A DNA stretch of 64,000 nt from Pseudomonas sp. B21-040. GTDB taxonomy: Bacteria > Pseudomonadota > Gammaproteobacteria > Pseudomonadales > Pseudomonadaceae. Below are positions 1 to 11,712 of this stretch, in pieces. The translations under genes and the position numbers were made by a program. Within the stretch, counting starts at the first letter, position 1. Every line of letters begins with the position of its first letter. The notes under the pieces were generated by a model that worked only from the letters and a program-made list of their open reading frames with translations, was not told the origin of the DNA and did no database searches. The stretch covers positions 2,101,501 through 2,165,500 of the forward strand of contig NZ_CP087176.1 of assembly GCF_024748695.1 (NCBI RefSeq). The letters run 5' to 3'.

Positions 1-37
1 GTGTACTGTTCAGCTTCCATATCGTGGAGATCAGTTG

Positions 38-2185
38 ATGATTTACGAAGGTAAAGCCATCACGGTTAAGGCTCTTGAAAGTGGCATCGTCGAACTGAAG
101 TTCGACCTCAAGGGTGAGTCCGTCAACAAGTTCAACCGTCTAACCCTGAACGAACTGCGTCAGGCTGTAGACACCATCAAGGCAGATGCTTCGATCAAAG
201 GCGTGATCGTCAGCAGTGGCAAGGACGTGTTCATCGTCGGCGCCGACATCACCGAATTTGTCGAAAACTTCAAGCTGCCTGATGCCGAGCTGGTTGCTGG
301 CAATCTGGAAGCCAACAAGATTTTCAGCGATTTCGAAGACCTCAACGTCCCGACTGTCGCCGCAATCAACGGCATCGCCCTGGGTGGCGGTCTGGAGATG
401 TGCCTGGCGGCGGACTACCGCGTCATGTCCACCAAGGCCAAGATCGGTCTGCCGGAAGTCAAACTGGGCATCTACCCAGGCTTCGGCGGTACTGTGCGTC
501 TGCCGCGCCTGATCGGCGCCGACAACGCCATCGAGTGGATTGCCGCTGGTAAAGAAAACCGTCCTGAAGACGCGCTGAAAGTCGGCGCAGTGGACGCAGT
601 GGTTGCTCCTGAGAAACTGCAGGAGGCGGCCCTGGAACTGATCAAACGCGCCATTTCCGGTGAGTTTGATTACAAGGCCAAGCGTCAACCGAAGCTGGAA
701 AAGCTGAAGCTGAACGCAATCGAACAAATGATGGCTTTCGAAACCGCCAAAGGTTTCGTAGCTGGTCAGGCTGGCCCGAACTACCCGGCGCCGGTTGAAG
801 CGATCAAGACCATCCAGAAAGCCGCGAACTTCGGTCGCGATAAAGCGCTGGAAGTCGAAGCCGCCGGTTTCGTCAAACTGGCCAAGACCTCTGCCGCGCA
901 GAGCTTGATCGGTCTGTTCCTGAATGATCAGGAGCTGAAGAAAAAGGCCAAGGCCTACGACGAAATCGCCAAAGACGTGAAGCAGGCTGCCGTATTGGGC
1001 GCCGGCATCATGGGTGGCGGTATCGCTTATCAGTCGGCCTCCAAAGGTACGCCGATCCTGATGAAGGACATCAACGAGCACGGCATCGAGCAAGGCCTGG
1101 CTGAAGCCGCCAAGCTGCTGGTCGGCCGCGTTGATAAAGGTCGCATGACCGCCGCGAAAATGGCTGAAGTGCTCAACGGCATTCGTCCAACCCTGTCCTA
1201 CGGTGATTTCGGTCACGTGGACCTGGTGGTTGAGGCGGTTGTCGAAAACCCTAAGGTCAAGCAAGCCGTACTGGCCGAAGTCGAAGACAAGGTCAAAGAG
1301 GACACCATCCTCGCGTCCAACACCTCGACCATTTCCATCACCTTGCTGGCCAAAGCCCTCAAGCGTCCGGAAAACTTCGTCGGCATGCACTTCTTCAACC
1401 CTGTGCACATGATGCCGCTGGTTGAAGTAATCCGTGGCGAGAAGTCTAGCGAGCTGGCGGTTGCCACCACCGTTGCCTACGCCAAGAAAATGGGCAAGAA
1501 CCCGATCGTCGTCAACGACTGCCCGGGCTTCCTGGTTAACCGCGTACTGTTCCCGTACTTCGGCGGTTTCGCCAAGTTGGTCAGCGCCGGCGTGGACTTC
1601 GTCCGTATCGACAAGATCATGGAAAAATTCGGCTGGCCAATGGGCCCGGCGTACCTGATGGACGTGGTCGGCATCGACACCGGTCACCACGGTCGTGACG
1701 TGATGGCTGAAGGCTTCCCGGATCGCATGAAAGACGACCGCCGTTCGGCTATCGACGTGCTCTACGAAGCCAAGCGCCTGGGCCAGAAAAATGGCAAGGG
1801 CTTCTACGCCTACGAGACCGACAAGCGCGGCAAGCAGAAGAAAGTCGCCGATCCTTCGGTGCTGGAAGTGCTCAAGCCGATCGTTTATGAGCAGCGTGAA
1901 GTCACCGACGAAGACATCATCAACTGGATGATGATCCCGCTGTGCCTGGAAACCGTGCGTTGCCTGGAAGACGGCATCGTCGAGACTGCTGCCGAAGCCG
2001 ACATGGGTCTGGTCTACGGTATTGGTTTCCCTCCATTCCGTGGCGGTGCGCTGCGCTACATCGACTCGATCGGTGTTGCCGAGTTCGTTGCCCTGGCTGA
2101 CCAGTACGCTGATTTGGGCGCGCTGTACCACCCGACCGCGAAGCTGCGCGAAATGGCCAAAAACGGCCAGAGCTTCTTCGGTTAA
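38..2185 (+). CDS. fadB: Fatty acid oxidation complex subunit alpha FadB
   Basis: Multifunctional alpha subunit of the beta-oxidation trifunctional enzyme (enoyl-CoA hydratase, 3-hydroxyacyl-CoA dehydrogenase and isomerase), cytoplasmic, working with FadA. The 715-residue length is normal for the family. The N-terminal crotonase domain shows the oxyanion-hole region ALGGGLE and GLPEVKLG, with catalytic glutamates near residues 120 and 140. The NAD-binding motif [10 protein letters not shown] lies near residue 320, and the dehydrogenase catalytic His is in HFFNPVH (about residue 451). The ATG at 38 follows a GGAG at 25-28; the in-frame TTG at 35 is less likely. fadA follows after 29 bp, so the two form an operon. 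In P. aeruginosa this operon is repressed by PsrA, whose gene lies at 8972, but the fadB promoter is outside the window. Confidence 0.97.
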   Translation: MIYEGKAITVKALESGIVELKFDLKGESVNKFNRLTLNELRQAVDTIKADASIKGVIVSSGKDVFIVGADITEFVENFKLPDAELVAGNLEANKIFSDFEDLNVPTVAAINGIALGGGLEMCLAADYRVMSTKAKIGLPEVKLGIYPGFGGTVRLPRLIGADNAIEWIAAGKENRPEDALKVGAVDAVVAPEKLQEAALELIKRAISGEFDYKAKRQPKLEKLKLNAIEQMMAFETAKGFVAGQAGPNYPAPVEAIKTIQKAANFGRDKALEVEAAGFVKLAKTSAAQSLIGLFLNDQELKKKAKAYDEIAKDVKQAAVLGAGIMGGGIAYQSASKGTPILMKDINEHGIEQGLAEAAKLLVGRVDKGRMTAAKMAEVLNGIRPTLSYGDFGHVDLVVEAVVENPKVKQAVLAEVEDKVKEDTILASNTSTISITLLAKALKRPENFVGMHFFNPVHMMPLVEVIRGEKSSELAVATTVAYAKKMGKNPIVVNDCPGFLVNRVLFPYFGGFAKLVSAGVDFVRIDKIMEKFGWPMGPAYLMDVVGIDTGHHGRDVMAEGFPDRMKDDRRSAIDVLYEAKRLGQKNGKGFYAYETDKRGKQKKVADPSVLEVLKPIVYEQREVTDEDIINWMMIPLCLETVRCLEDGIVETAAEADMGLVYGIGFPPFRGGALRYIDSIGVAEFVALADQYADLGALYHPTAKLREMAKNGQSFFG

Positions 2186-2199
2186 GCGCCCCCAACTAG

Positions 2200-3390
<1,191 letters not shown>

Positions 3391-3406
3391 GCGTTCCGTT
3401 GACGGA

Positions 3407-3437
3407 AGCCGGGGCCAAGTGCCCCGGTTTTTGTTTT
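3407..3437 (+). terminator. Rho-independent terminator of fadBA
   Basis: Stem CCGGGGC, loop CAAGT, stem GCCCCGG, then TTTTTGTTTTT. It lies 17 bp after the fadA stop codon. Confidence 0.9.
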
Positions 3438-3489
3438 TCTGAATTTATTTTTGTTTTTATTTTGAAAAGATTTGAGTGAGGGCCAAACC

Positions 3490-3726
3490 ATGCCGATACA
3501 ACCTGGGCTCTACCAACATTACAAAGGTCCGCAGTACCGCGTATTCAGTCTTGCGCGGCATTCGGAAACTGAAGAAGAAGTGGTCTTCTACCAAGCCCTG
3601 TATGGCGATTACGGCTTTTGGGTACGTCCCTTGAGCATGTTTCTTGAGTCGGTCGAGGTTGACGGCGAACAGGTGCCACGCTTTGCTTTGGTGCAAGCCG
3701 AACCGAGCCTTTTTTCGAAGCCATAA
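3490..3726 (+). CDS. DUF1653 domain protein
   Basis: Small protein of 78 residues that is almost entirely one DUF1653 domain, with the characteristic pattern GLYQHYKG, ARHSETEEE, YGDYGFWVRP and MFLESVEV. The biochemical function of the family is not established. The start is the ATG at 3490, preceded by GAGGG at 3478-3483; an in-frame GTG-type start at 3472 would add only six residues. It sits between fadA and topA, the same order I recall for P. aeruginosa PA3012. Confidence 0.85.
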   Translation: MPIQPGLYQHYKGPQYRVFSLARHSETEEEVVFYQALYGDYGFWVRPLSMFLESVEVDGEQVPRFALVQAEPSLFSKP

Positions 3727-3840
3727 GCTGAGTGCGCGCAAAACCCTGCGCTTGACCTCACCTTGTAGCCACTATATATAGCGGTGCCGCGTCAGGCGCC
3801 AACCGCCTTTCACTTCTAGAATTCAGGAATTTTCTGATCC

Positions 3841-6468
3841 ATGGGCAAATCGCTGGTCATTGTGGAATCCCCGGCTAAGGCCAAGACCATCAACAAGTAT
3901 CTGGGTAACCAATACGTGGTGAAGTCGAGTATCGGCCATATCCGAGACCTGCCCACCAGCGGTTCGGCTAGCGCCAGCAAAGAGCCAGCCGCGAAGCGCG
4001 GCAAGGCTGCCGCGGGCGAAGGTCCGGTGCTCTCGCCGAAAGAGAAAGCGCGCAAGCAGCTGGTCTCGCGCATGGGGGTCGATCCCGATCATGGCTGGAA
4101 AGCCAAGTACGAGATCCTTCCGGGCAAGGAAAAAGTCATCGAAGAGCTGCGCCGGCTCGCCAAAGATGCTGACACCATCTATCTCGCAACCGACTTGGAT
4201 CGCGAGGGGGAAGCCATTGCCTGGCACCTGCGCGAAGCCATCGGTGGTGACGACAGCCGCTACAAGCGCGTGGTGTTCAACGAAATCACCAAGAAGGCGA
4301 TTCAGGAAGCCTTCTCCAAGCCGGGCGAGCTGGACATCGACCGAGTAAACGCTCAGCAGGCGCGTCGCTTCCTCGATCGCGTGGTGGGTTACATGGTTTC
4401 GCCGCTGCTGTGGGCCAAAATCGCCCGTGGCTTGTCCGCCGGTCGCGTGCAGTCGGTTGCGGTAAAACTGGTGGTCGAGCGCGAACGTGAAATCCGTGCG
4501 TTCAACCCGGAAGAATACTGGGAAATCCATGCTGACCTCGGCACCGCCAAGGGCGCGACCGTGCGCTTCGACGTGGCTCGCGAGAAAGGCGAGGCCTTCA
4601 AGCCGCTCAACGAAGCCCAGGCCATGGCCGCGCTGGAAAAGCTCAAGGCTTCCAGCTACAGCATCGTCAAGCGCGAAGACAAACCGACCAGCAGCAAACC
4701 GTCGGCTCCGTTCATCACGTCCACCCTGCAACAGGCTGCAAGCAACCGCCTGGGCTTCGGCGTGAAGAAAACCATGATGATGGCCCAGCGTCTGTACGAA
4801 GCCGGCTACATCACTTATATGCGTACCGACTCCACCAACCTCTCGGCCGATGCCGTGACGATGGCGCGCACTTATATTGAAGGCGAGTTCGGCAAGAAGT
4901 ACCTGCCGGAATCCCCGAACGTCTACAGCAGCAAAGAAGGTGCACAAGAGGCTCACGAAGCGATTCGTCCCTCCGACGCCAATACCGAGCCAAGCAAGCT
5001 GTCGGGCATGGAACGTGATGCCGAGCGCCTCTACGAGCTGATCTGGCGCCAATTCCTGGCTTGCCAGATGTTGCCGGCGCAATACCTGTCGACCACGGTC
5101 ACCGTCGGTGCTGGTGATTTCGAGCTGCGTGCCAAGGGTCGCATCCTGAAGTTCGACGGTTACACCCGCGTCATGCCGCAAATTACCAAGCCGGGCGATG
5201 ATGATGTGTTGCCAGATATGGCTCAGGGCGATGCGATGAAGCTGATCAAGCTTGATCCGACCCAGCACTTCACCAAACCGCCGGCGCGCTACTCGGAAGC
5301 GAGCCTGGTTAAAGAAATGGAAAAACGCGGCATCGGTCGTCCTTCGACCTACGCAGCGATCATTTCCACCATTCAGGACCGTGGTTACGTCGCGCTGCAC
5401 AACCGTCGTTTCTATTCGGAAAAGATGGGTGACATCGTCACTGAGCGTCTGTCCGAGAGTTTCTCCAATCTCATGGACTACGGCTTCACCGCCGGCATGG
5501 AAGAGCACCTCGATGACGTGGCCCAGGGCGAGCGCGACTGGAAAAACGTACTGGACGAGTTCTACGGTGACTTCAAGAAGAAGCTGGAAGTAGCCGAAAG
5601 TCCAGAAAGTGGCATGCGTGCCAACCAGCCGGTCATGACGGACATTCCGTGCCTGACCTGTGGTCGCCCAATGCAGATTCGTACGGCCTCGACGGGCGTG
5701 TTCCTCGGCTGCTCGGGCTACAGTTTGCCGCCGAAAGAACGCTGCAAGGCCACCGTCAATCTGGTGCCCGGTGATGAGATTGCCGCGGACGACGAAGGTG
5801 AATCGGAGTCGCTGGTGCTGCGTGGCAAGCATCGCTGCCCGATCTGCAGCACGGCGATGGACGCATACCTGCTCGACGAGAAGCGCAAGTTGCACATCTG
5901 CGGTAACAACCCGGATTGCGATGGCTACGAAATCGAAGAGGGTACTTATCGCATTAAAGGCTATGAAGGTCCGAGCCTGGAGTGCGACAAGTGCGGCAGC
6001 GAAATGCAGCTCAAGACCGGTCGTTTCGGTAAGTTCTTCGGTTGCACCAACGCAACGTGCAAGAACACCCGCAAGCTGCTGAAGAGCGGTGATGCTGCGC
6101 CGCCGAAGATGGATCCGGTGAAGATGCCTGAGCTGAAGTGCGAGAAGGTCAACGACACCTATATCCTGCGCGACGGTGCTTCCGGCCTGTTCCTGGCGGC
6201 GAGCCAATTCCCGAAAAACCGCGAAACCCGTGCTCCGCTGGTCATGGAAATCGTGCCGCACAAGGACGAGATCGATCCGAAGTACCACTTCCTCTGCGAA
6301 GCGCCGAAGAAGGATCCGGACGGTCTCCCGGCGGTGATTCGTTATAGCCGCAAGACCAAAGAGCAGTATGTGCAGACAGAAGTCGACGGTAAGCCGACTG
6401 GCTGGAAGGCGTACTACGACGGCGGCAAGTGGAAGGTTGAAGACAAGCGTCCCGCTGCAAAGGCTTAA
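3841..6468 (+). CDS. topA: DNA topoisomerase I
   Basis: Type IA topoisomerase that relaxes negative supercoils by a transient 5'-phosphotyrosine single-strand break. 875 residues, matching the long gammaproteobacterial form. The N-terminal TOPRIM domain starts [14 protein letters not shown] and contains the acidic motif [10 protein letters not shown]. The catalytic tyrosine is Y326 in YITYMRTDS. The C-terminal third carries three Cys4 zinc ribbons starting near [16 protein letters not shown] and CDKCGSEM, followed by a further ribbon-like tail. A Ser/Ala/Lys-rich insertion lies at residues about 40-60. The gene is transcribed alone, with a terminator downstream. Confidence 0.97.
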   Translation: MGKSLVIVESPAKAKTINKYLGNQYVVKSSIGHIRDLPTSGSASASKEPAAKRGKAAAGEGPVLSPKEKARKQLVSRMGVDPDHGWKAKYEILPGKEKVIEELRRLAKDADTIYLATDLDREGEAIAWHLREAIGGDDSRYKRVVFNEITKKAIQEAFSKPGELDIDRVNAQQARRFLDRVVGYMVSPLLWAKIARGLSAGRVQSVAVKLVVEREREIRAFNPEEYWEIHADLGTAKGATVRFDVAREKGEAFKPLNEAQAMAALEKLKASSYSIVKREDKPTSSKPSAPFITSTLQQAASNRLGFGVKKTMMMAQRLYEAGYITYMRTDSTNLSADAVTMARTYIEGEFGKKYLPESPNVYSSKEGAQEAHEAIRPSDANTEPSKLSGMERDAERLYELIWRQFLACQMLPAQYLSTTVTVGAGDFELRAKGRILKFDGYTRVMPQITKPGDDDVLPDMAQGDAMKLIKLDPTQHFTKPPARYSEASLVKEMEKRGIGRPSTYAAIISTIQDRGYVALHNRRFYSEKMGDIVTERLSESFSNLMDYGFTAGMEEHLDDVAQGERDWKNVLDEFYGDFKKKLEVAESPESGMRANQPVMTDIPCLTCGRPMQIRTASTGVFLGCSGYSLPPKERCKATVNLVPGDEIAADDEGESESLVLRGKHRCPICSTAMDAYLLDEKRKLHICGNNPDCDGYEIEEGTYRIKGYEGPSLECDKCGSEMQLKTGRFGKFFGCTNATCKNTRKLLKSGDAAPPKMDPVKMPELKCEKVNDTYILRDGASGLFLAASQFPKNRETRAPLVMEIVPHKDEIDPKYHFLCEAPKKDPDGLPAVIRYSRKTKEQYVQTEVDGKPTGWKAYYDGGKWKVEDKRPAAKA

Positions 6469-6523
6469 AGGATAGTGGGCCGACGCCGTCGGCCAATGGG
6501 AGCAAGCTCCCTCGCCACATTAC

Positions 6524-6568
6524 AAAGGCCGCATGACAACCCTCGGGTTTTCATGCGGCCTTTTGTTT
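6524..6568 (+). terminator. Terminator downstream of topA
   Basis: Arms AAAGGCCGCATGA (6524-6536) and TCATGCGGCCTTTT (6551-6564) pair over 13 bp, followed by a T-rich tract. Confidence 0.88.
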
Positions 6569-6648
6569 TGTGCTTGCGGGAAGCGGAGGTGATCCACGAC
6601 ACTGTCTGACCTGTGTGAAGCAATTATTTCGTTGTGGAGACTGCCGTC

Positions 6649-7173
6649 ATGGCCCACGAACTCTATACCCGTACCAATCAGAAGATTTATTTCGCCGGTC
6701 TGTCGCTGGAGGCGCTCGCCAGAGCTGAAGAAGGGCGGGCAATGAACTCGCTGGCGCTGATCCAGGCGGGTCGCGAATCGGCGTTGTTTCACCTGTACGG
6801 TGCCTTGTTGGGGCTATGCCATGAAATCGCCGGGTTCTATCGTTTGCCTCAAGCTAATGCGCCTCGGGCTGAGTTGTTGCTGACTCGCGAAATACTCGAG
6901 ACCATCGCAATTCCTGAAATGGCTGAAATGGTCGAGCTCGCGCAAAACCCTGAAACCTGGCTGGCCAAGTTGTTGGCGGCCCATGCGGCGTTGTTTCAAC
7001 CTCCGCGCGCGCCGCACAAGCCTAAGGGTGACGTGACTCAGCCATTGATTCTGGCTGTTAACCTCGATGAAGAAGAGGCGCCAGAGGAACTGAGTCGGGA
7101 GGAGTTGGAAGGCTGGCGTCAGAACCTGAAAGGGCTGGCAATCCGGTTTCGAGAAGGGTTGAACGAGTGCTGA
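6649..7173 (+). CDS. Conserved Pseudomonas protein, DUF6586-like
   Basis: A 174-residue, probably cytoplasmic protein with no signal peptide or membrane segment. It is largely helical by composition (MAHELYTRTNQKIYFA at the N-terminus, a Glu-rich stretch near residues 143-160). I recall the corresponding P. aeruginosa gene PA3010 as a conserved hypothetical assigned to DUF6586, but the family assignment is from memory. The ATG at 6649 has a GGAG eight bases upstream; the GTG at 6634 is less likely. No function can be given. Confidence 0.75.
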   Translation: MAHELYTRTNQKIYFAGLSLEALARAEEGRAMNSLALIQAGRESALFHLYGALLGLCHEIAGFYRLPQANAPRAELLLTREILETIAIPEMAEMVELAQNPETWLAKLLAAHAALFQPPRAPHKPKGDVTQPLILAVNLDEEEAPEELSREELEGWRQNLKGLAIRFREGLNEC

Positions 7174-7324
7174 CGGATTAGCCGGTATGACGGATGCCTT
7201 GAAAGGTGTCCGCTCAAGGATGGGTGCTGAAAGATATTTCCTTGCCATGACATCTGGTCAAGTTGCCGAGCGAAGCCTGACCGATGCCTATATAATCCCC
7301 GCCTTTCGTGGAGAACAGACCTTT

Positions 7325-7558
7325 ATGCCAACGTCCTTTCTAGAAATTGTCGAGTTACCAGACGGTCGTATCGAGCTGCGCAGGGCCGAGGACGAGGGTT
7401 CTCTGGTCACTTTGGATTTCTCCGAGGATGCCAAAGCGTTCCTTCAAGGTCAGTACGTGGAAGTCGCCAAGGCGATGTTGAGCGTCGGTGTTCAGATGGC
7501 AGGGCGCCTGGTTGAAGGCGAATTTGATAAAGATCAGGGATCTCGCGTCCTTCATTGA
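7325..7558 (+). CDS. Small conserved hypothetical protein (PA3009-like)
   Basis: 77-residue acidic protein beginning MPTSFLEIVELPDGRIELRR. It has no membrane segment and no known motif. The frame stays open back to an ATG at 7187, but a TATAAT hexamer at 7291-7296 and a GGAG at 7310-7313 lie between, which favours the start at 7325. It occupies the same position as PA3009 between the topA neighbourhood and sulA-lexA. It converges on sulA, 91 bp away. Confidence 0.7.
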   Translation: MPTSFLEIVELPDGRIELRRAEDEGSLVTLDFSEDAKAFLQGQYVEVAKAMLSVGVQMAGRLVEGEFDKDQGSRVLH

Positions 7559-7649
7559 TCCCGCCCGTCGGATTGCAGGAATCGCTACAGATCGGCTTCT
7601 CTATCCTTGGAGAAGCCCCGCGCAGTTCAACGCGCGCATTGTTACTCGG

Positions 7650-8123
7650 TTAGCCCAATCGAATATTCAAGCTCTGTGCGTCCCCGGTTCGGGCGGCGCT
7701 GATCAACTGTTGCCGTGAAGTCGTGTTCAACGGATTGAGCCAGCTGACCACTGTGTGGCTGCGGCCCAGACGCAAGGCTTCGCAGGTCAACTGCTGGGCG
7801 CTTTGGGTGCCGCGAGGTTGCAACAGCAAGATGCGTTCGCGGTTAAGACCTGCATCCCGCAGCCAAGCCTGGGTCAGGCTCGCTGGCGGGGCAATCAATG
7901 TTAGCCAGCGTGCGTCCTGATCCTGGCTCAGCTCCCTGAGAATAGGTGCCAGAAGGTTCAGGCAGTTCCCGGCTGCACCACGTAGCGACAGCTCACTGAA
8001 GGCTTCGGGCTCGGCGCACCACGGCGACTCGACCACGTCTTTCAGGATCGGCGCCAATGGTTGCGCCATGAACGCCTCAAACAGCGGTAATTGGGCTTGC
8101 TGTGATGTGTGTGGGAACTGCAT
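7650..8123 (-). CDS. sulA: SOS cell division inhibitor SulA
   Basis: 157 residues, similar to SulA in having the SulA/RecA-like core (LNLLAPILRELS, WLTLIAPPASLT, ILLLQPRG). It blocks FtsZ polymerisation during the SOS response. The ATG has a very strong ribosome site AAGGAGG. It lies 10 bp after the lexA stop on the same strand, so it is co-transcribed with lexA and controlled by the LexA boxes at 8753-8787. It has no separate LexA box of its own in the short gap, unlike the E. coli arrangement where sulA is a separate unit. Confidence 0.88.
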   Translation of the reverse strand: MQFPHTSQQAQLPLFEAFMAQPLAPILKDVVESPWCAEPEAFSELSLRGAAGNCLNLLAPILRELSQDQDARWLTLIAPPASLTQAWLRDAGLNRERILLLQPRGTQSAQQLTCEALRLGRSHTVVSWLNPLNTTSRQQLISAARTGDAQSLNIRLG

Positions 8124-8133
8124 AAAGCCTCCT

Positions 8134-8742
8134 TTAGCGGCGAATCACGCCGACACTCAAGCCTTCAATCACCAGTTCCTGATCTTTCAGGTTCACTTCG
8201 ATAGGGGCAAATTCAGGGTTTTCGGCAATCAACCAGACCTTGCTGCCGTCACGCTTGAAACGCTTGACCGTCACTTCGTCGCCAATTCGAGCGACCACGA
8301 TTTGACCATTACGGGCTTCACGTGTGGTGTGCACGGCCAGCAGGTCCCCGTCGAAAATACCGACGTCTTTCATGCTCATGCCGTGAACCCGCAGCAAGTA
8401 GTCAGCGCGCGGATGGAAGAAGGCGGGGTTGATGTTGCAAGACTCTTCGATGTGCTGCTGGGCCAAAATGGGAGCACCGGCAGCGACTCGTCCAATGATT
8501 GGCAGCGTCGAGTCATCGGCCTTGGCTTCGAAGCCTGGAATACGAATGCCACGGGACGCGCCCGGAGTCATCTCGATAGCACCCTTGCGAGCGAGCGCCT
8601 TAAGGTGTTCCTCTGCTGCGTTGGGCGACTTGAAACCCAGTTCCTGAGCGATTTCCGCGCGGGTTGGTGGATAGCCGTTGTCTTCGAGGCAGCGTTTGAT
8701 GAAGGCCAGAATCTCTGCTTGGCGTGGCGTCAGCTTTAGCAT
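8134..8742 (-). CDS. lexA: LexA repressor
   Basis: SOS transcriptional repressor and self-cleaving S24 peptidase, 202 residues. The N-terminal winged helix (residues 1-65) starts [13 protein letters not shown]. The cleavage site lies between Ala88 and Gly89 in GRVAAGAP. The catalytic dyad is Ser123 (GMSMKD) and Lys160 (VTVKRF). It is the first gene of the lexA-sulA operon and is autoregulated through two LexA boxes immediately upstream. Confidence 0.97.
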   Translation of the reverse strand: MLKLTPRQAEILAFIKRCLEDNGYPPTRAEIAQELGFKSPNAAEEHLKALARKGAIEMTPGASRGIRIPGFEAKADDSTLPIIGRVAAGAPILAQQHIEESCNINPAFFHPRADYLLRVHGMSMKDVGIFDGDLLAVHTTREARNGQIVVARIGDEVTVKRFKRDGSKVWLIAENPEFAPIEVNLKDQELVIEGLSVGVIRR

Positions 8743-8752
8743 TTTGATCGCT

Positions 8753-8787
8753 CTGTCTTTTTATACAGTGACTGGGATTATATACAG
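8753..8787 (-). promoter_or_regulatory. Two tandem LexA (SOS) boxes of lexA-sulA
   Basis: Box 1 at 8753-8768 is CTGTCTTTTTATACAG. Box 2 at 8772-8787 is CTGGGATTATATACAG. Both keep the CTG-N10-CAG ends of the gammaproteobacterial LexA operator; box 1 has the full CTGT/ACAG ends. They are separated by 3 bp and lie 10 to 45 bp upstream of the lexA start, the usual double-operator arrangement of an autoregulated lexA. Confidence 0.93.
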
Positions 8788-8912
8788 TGAAAGCGTCTTG
8801 GCAATGCCCCTTTTTTCACCGACTGCCGGACGGTCGATCGACCCGCTGATTGAAGCTTTGCCGTTGTATGGTTAAATAGCTGACCGACCATTCCCAAATC
8901 GAACTGCCAGGC

Positions 8913-8956
8913 TTGACAACGCATAGGCTGAAACGTATGTTTCAAACAAGTGTTTG
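8913..8956 (+). promoter_or_regulatory. psrA promoter with two PsrA-type operators
   Basis: A sigma70-like promoter, TTGACA at 8913-8918 and TATGTT at 8936-8941 with 17 bp spacing. Two adjacent palindromes cover the -10 and start region: GAAACGTATGTTTC (8930-8943) and CAAACAAGTGTTTG (8943-8956). The second is a perfect match to the published PsrA consensus (G/C)AAAC-N2-4-GTTT(G/C), so autorepression by PsrA is expected. Confidence 0.85.
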
Positions 8957-8971
8957 TCAGGCGGAGTAGCC

Positions 8972-9679
8972 ATGGCCCAGTCGGAAACCGTTGAACGTAT
9001 TCTTGATGCTGCCGAGCAGTTGTTCGCGGAAAAAGGTTTCGCTGAAACCTCGTTGCGTCTGATCACCAGCAAGGCCGGTGTCAATCTGGCGGCGGTGAAC
9101 TATCACTTCGGTTCCAAGAAAGCGCTGATTCAAGCGGTCTTTTCGCGCTTCCTCGGGCCGTTCTGCATTAGCCTCGATAAAGAGCTCGAGCGGCGTCAGG
9201 CCAAGCCCGAGAACAAGCCGACTCTTGAAGAGCTGCTCGAAATCCTCGTCGAGCAAGCCCTTGTCGTGCAGCCTCGTAGCGGCAATGATCTTTCGATCTT
9301 CATGCGCTTGCTGGGTTTGGCCTTCAGTCAGAGCCAAGGCCACTTGCGGCGTTATCTGGAAGACATGTACGGCAAGGTGTTCCGTCGCTACATGATGCTG
9401 GTCAACGAAGCCGCACCGCGCATTCCACCGATCGAGCTGTTCTGGCGCGTACACTTCATGCTCGGTGCCGCAGCGTTCAGCATGTCGGGGATCAAGGCCC
9501 TGCGCGCGATTGCCGAAACCGATTTCGGCGTCAACACCTCCATCGAGCAAGTCATGCGCCTCATGGTGCCGTTCCTGGCTGCCGGCATGCGTGCCGAAAC
9601 CGGTGTGACCGATTCCGCCATGGCGACCGCGCAGTTGCGTCCTCGCAGCAAGTCGGCCCCGGCTCCCGCCAAGGTTTAA
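8972..9679 (+). CDS. psrA: TetR-family regulator PsrA
   Basis: Long-chain fatty-acid-responsive TetR-family regulator, 235 residues. The N-terminal helix-turn-helix is typical (ILDAAEQLFAEKGFAE, then NLAAVNYHFGSKKALIQ, residues about 9-57). The C-terminal ligand/dimerisation domain is all alpha. In Pseudomonas, PsrA represses its own gene and the fadBA operon and activates rpoS. The ATG at 8972 has GGAG at 8963-8966. The operator pair at 8930-8956 directly precedes it. The C-terminus is Pro/Ala/Lys-rich and probably disordered. Confidence 0.92.
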   Translation: MAQSETVERILDAAEQLFAEKGFAETSLRLITSKAGVNLAAVNYHFGSKKALIQAVFSRFLGPFCISLDKELERRQAKPENKPTLEELLEILVEQALVVQPRSGNDLSIFMRLLGLAFSQSQGHLRRYLEDMYGKVFRRYMMLVNEAAPRIPPIELFWRVHFMLGAAAFSMSGIKALRAIAETDFGVNTSIEQVMRLMVPFLAAGMRAETGVTDSAMATAQLRPRSKSAPAPAKV

Positions 9680-9837
9680 CCGCTCACGGGTGGGCGCGGC
9701 AGCTGACATCCGCTAAGCTAGCCGCCCATGCCGACTCTCGTTTTGAACCCGTTCCCCATTTGTATCGCCGACCTGCCGGGCTTTGCCCAAGGCGGCGAAT
9801 TCGTGTGGGTCGGGTTTCTCGTTATCAAGGAATTTCT

Positions 9838-10848
9838 ATGACTGCTGGCCTGCAAGGCTCGTTGATGGTGGACGTCGCCGGTACCTGGCTGACGGCTGAA
9901 GATCGCCAATTGTTGCGCCAGCCCGAAGTGGGCGGCTTGATCATTTTTGCGCGTAACATTGAAACTCCACGCCAGGTGCGCGAGTTGAGTGCTGCGATTC
10001 GTTCAATTCGCCCCGATCTGCTGCTGGCGGTGGACCAGGAGGGCGGTCGCGTCCAGCGTTTGCGCCAAGGCTTTGTGCGACTGCCGGCGATGCGCGCCAT
10101 CGCCGACAATCCAAACGCCGAATACCTGGCCGAGCAGTGCGGCTGGATCATGGCCACCGAGGTGCTTGCCGTTGGCCTCGACCTCAGTTTCGCCCCGGTA
10201 CTGGATCTTGATTATCAGCGCAGCGCCGTCGTCGGAACCCGTTCCTTCGAAGGTGACCCCGAGCGCGCCGCGTTGCTGGCCGGTGCTTTTATCCGGGGTA
10301 TGAACAGCGCCGGCATGGCCGCTACTGGCAAGCACTTCCCCGGTCATGGCTGGGCTGAGGCGGATTCCCACGTCGCCATCCCGAACGATGAGCGCAGCCT
10401 CGACGAGATCCGCGCCAACGACCTGGTGCCGTTCGCCAAATTGAGCAAGCAACTGGCTGCCGTCATGCCGGCCCATGTTATTTACCCGCAAGTCGACTCC
10501 CAGCCTGCCGGCTTCTCTCGTCGATGGTTGCAGGACATCCTGCGCGGTGAGTTGCAATTCGATGGTGTGATCTTCAGCGACGACTTGTCGATGGCCGGTG
10601 CTCATGTGGTGGGCGATGCGGCCAGCCGGATCGAAGCCGCGCTGACCGCCGGTTGCGACATGGGCCTGGTGTGCAACGATCGCGCTGCTGCGGAGTTGGC
10701 GCTCAGCGCTGCCCAGCGGCTGAAGGTCAAACCGTCTGAGCGTATTGCGCGAATGCGCGGCCAGTCATACGCCAATACCGAATACCGTCAGAACCCGCGA
10801 TGGCTGACGGCTGTCGGCGCGCTCAAAGACGCTCAACTGATTGAATAA
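9838..10848 (+). CDS. nagZ: Beta-N-acetylhexosaminidase NagZ
   Basis: Cytoplasmic GH3 enzyme that removes N-acetylglucosamine from anhydro-muropeptides during peptidoglycan recycling, and so feeds the ampC-inducing signal. 336 residues, as usual. The GH3 landmarks are GGLIIFARN, AVDQEGGRVQR, KHFPGHG followed by DSH (the catalytic acid/base loop) and VIFSDDLSM (nucleophile Asp). The ATG at 9838 follows AAGGA at 9827-9831. The following phosphorylase gene begins 12 bp downstream, so the two are probably one transcript. Confidence 0.95.
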   Translation: MTAGLQGSLMVDVAGTWLTAEDRQLLRQPEVGGLIIFARNIETPRQVRELSAAIRSIRPDLLLAVDQEGGRVQRLRQGFVRLPAMRAIADNPNAEYLAEQCGWIMATEVLAVGLDLSFAPVLDLDYQRSAVVGTRSFEGDPERAALLAGAFIRGMNSAGMAATGKHFPGHGWAEADSHVAIPNDERSLDEIRANDLVPFAKLSKQLAAVMPAHVIYPQVDSQPAGFSRRWLQDILRGELQFDGVIFSDDLSMAGAHVVGDAASRIEAALTAGCDMGLVCNDRAAAELALSAAQRLKVKPSERIARMRGQSYANTEYRQNPRWLTAVGALKDAQLIE

Positions 10849-11598
<750 letters not shown>

Positions 11599-11626
11599 GG
11601 CAGGCTTTGCATCGAGTTGACCCAAT

Positions 11627-11686
11627 CGCGGGCAAGCCCACTCCCACAGGATTGATGTTGACCTTGTGGGGGCGGGCTTGCCCGCG
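11627..11686. repeat. REP-type inverted repeat (BIME-like)
   Basis: Two oppositely oriented copies of a Pseudomonas REP: CGCGGGCAAGCCCACTCCCA at 11627 onward, and its imperfect inverse ending CGGGCTTGCCCGCG at 11686. They lie between two convergent transcription units. Confidence 0.8.
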
Positions 11687-11712
11687 AAAGCAATCGATCA
11701 GACGCAGAGACG

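Noticed and set aside
140..2131. Very long open frame on the minus strand opposite fadB (and similar ones opposite topA and mfd)
   Set aside because: Antisense shadow of a high-GC coding region; the translated sequences are His/Val/Gln-rich with no family resemblance, while the opposite strand encodes clear housekeeping enzymes.
7187..7324. Longer version of the small protein at 7325
   Set aside because: No ribosome site at 7187, and a TATAAT and GGAG lie inside the extension.
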